From an uncultured Bacteroidota bacterium (GTDB taxonomy: Bacteria > Bacteroidota > Bacteroidia > Flavobacteriales > Flavobacteriaceae): DNA of 54,006 bases. A model generated the notes under the pieces. It was not told the origin of the DNA and made no database searches. It saw only the letters and a list, made by a program, of their open reading frames with translations. Every line of letters starts with the position of its first letter. The first letter of the stretch is position 1. A program made the position numbers and the translations under genes. The DNA is taken from positions 1 through 54,006 of the forward strand of contig CACJHA010000006.1 in assembly GCA_902593075.1 (NCBI GenBank). The letters run 5' to 3'. Positions 53,601 to 54,006 of this stretch are shown one piece after another.

Positions 53601-53679
53601 TGACAGAATGTATCACCTCTTAGAAAGCGTAGGAACAAAACCTAATGTTATATACCAAACTAAAATTAGAAATACTTAA
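50611..53679 (+). CDS. actB: Alternative complex III iron-sulfur/molybdopterin-like subunit ActB
   Basis: A 1022-residue fusion. A Tat signal SRRDFLK (residues 51-57) ends in the lipobox LAAC (Cys71), so the protein is exported folded and lipid-anchored. The middle part resembles a molybdopterin oxidoreductase subunit that in this complex holds no cofactor. The C-terminal part has four cysteine clusters: [53 protein letters not shown] and CSMCIQMTQ with CSSACTTGA, giving [4Fe-4S] and [3Fe-4S] centres. The start is GTG at 50611, 10 nt after actA. Confidence 0.95.
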   Translation: [1022 protein letters not shown]

Positions 53680-53688
53680 TCAACAATT

Positions 53689-54006
53689 ATGGGATCACAC
53701 TACGAATCAGCAATTAGAAAACCCTTGGTAACAGGTGGAAAGTCCTATCATGATGTCACCGTAGATATTGCAGCACAAGTTGAGGGTAAGGCTAGTATGC
53801 AGTGGTGGATTGTTTTTTCAATTGCTTTAGTTGGGTTTTTGTGGGGAGTTGGATGTATTATATATACAATTTCTACTGGAATAGGAGTTTGGGGCTTAAA
53901 TAAAACTGTTGGATGGGCTTGGGATATAACCAATTTTGTTTGGTGGGTAGGTATAGGTCACGCAGGAACATTAATTTCCGCTGTACTTTTACTTTTTCGA
54001 CAAAAG
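53689..54006 (+). CDS. actC: Alternative complex III membrane subunit ActC (NrfD-like), 3' truncated
   Basis: The first 106 codons are present and the frame is open at the window end. Translation from ATG 53689 begins MGSHYESAIRKPLVTGGKSY, followed by a hydrophobic helix (WWIVFSIALVGFLWGVGCIIYTI) and the NrfD-type segment NFVWWVGIGHAGTLISAVLLLFRQ, with its conserved Gly-His. ActC is a membrane quinol-binding subunit of the complex. It lies 9 nt after actB. The remaining act genes are expected beyond the window. Confidence 0.92.
   Translation, partial: MGSHYESAIRKPLVTGGKSYHDVTVDIAAQVEGKASMQWWIVFSIALVGFLWGVGCIIYTISTGIGVWGLNKTVGWAWDITNFVWWVGIGHAGTLISAVLLLFRQK

Noticed and set aside
1-54006. CRISPR arrays, IS elements, integrases, toxin-antitoxin or phage genes
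   Set aside because: No regularly spaced repeats, transposase motifs, terminal inverted repeats or phage proteins were seen on either strand.

Overview
The window is a chromosomal segment of an AT-rich, probably marine member of the Flavobacteriia (Bacteroidota). The evidence is the gene families (flavobacterial SdhB, the CAKRG-type Ig-like lipoprotein, a GT117/DUF2723 membrane glycosyltransferase, an alternative complex III operon, a class Id-like NrdB carrying an N-terminal ATP-cone), the lack of Shine-Dalgarno sequences, and several Bacteroidota-type promoters (TTTG, about 19-20 nt, TAnnTTTG). Genes are packed tightly: most convergent pairs touch or overlap at their stop codons. No insertion sequence, prophage, CRISPR array, plasmid gene or defence island was seen, so this is core genome.

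Layout. 1-10243: end of sdhB, an omega-amidase-like hydrolase, an Ig-like lipoprotein, glyS, exonuclease III, a Tas-like aldo/keto reductase, a PolB-type 3'-5' exonuclease, a serine hydrolase and a DUF885 lipoprotein. 10240-22234: a heme region. The minus-strand run hemA-hemC-hemD-hemE-hemF-hemB diverges from a plus-strand run araC-type regulator, hemH, MATE transporter, hemJ, sensor kinase, enoyl-CoA hydratase. Together they encode every step from glutamyl-tRNA to heme except hemL. 22236-26854: bacilliredoxin, TerB/J-domain protein, HupE/UreJ-like protein, dCMP deaminase, C-terminal processing protease, a small membrane protein and a DUF3109 cysteine-rich protein. 26855-30361: a 453-bp leader followed by nrdB-nrdA. 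30465-33986: a phosphate porin and Pit transporter operon. 34122-42824: dgt, a GH127 lipoprotein, a membrane metallophosphoesterase, a cysteine-free thioredoxin-fold protein and GT117. 42982-49132: tRNA-Gln, a ferredoxin-NADP reductase, rimP-nusA-infB and a SPOR protein. 49323-54006: start of the alternative complex III operon (a hexaheme ActA-like protein, ActB, and ActC cut by the window end).

The genes fit an aerobic respiratory lifestyle. Heme is made by the oxygen-dependent HemF and by HemJ, and feeds c-type cytochromes such as the multiheme ActA. Succinate dehydrogenase and alternative complex III are the quinone-linked respiratory pieces. NrdAB, dCMP deaminase and dGTPase act on nucleotide pools.

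The most interesting non-coding signals are these. First, three near-identical 16-18 bp direct repeats, two of them exactly 21 bp apart, lie in the hemA/araC divergent region and in the first codons of the araC-type gene; they look like an AraC-family operator controlling heme synthesis. Second, a perfect terminator-like hairpin with a U-run ends 2 nt before the rimP start codon and just downstream of a consensus promoter, suggesting attenuation of the rimP-nusA-infB operon. Third, an inverted repeat with a T-run lies just before nrdB. I found no wholly new protein system; the best candidates for undescribed biology are these control regions and the MATE transporter and orphan kinase embedded in the heme operon.
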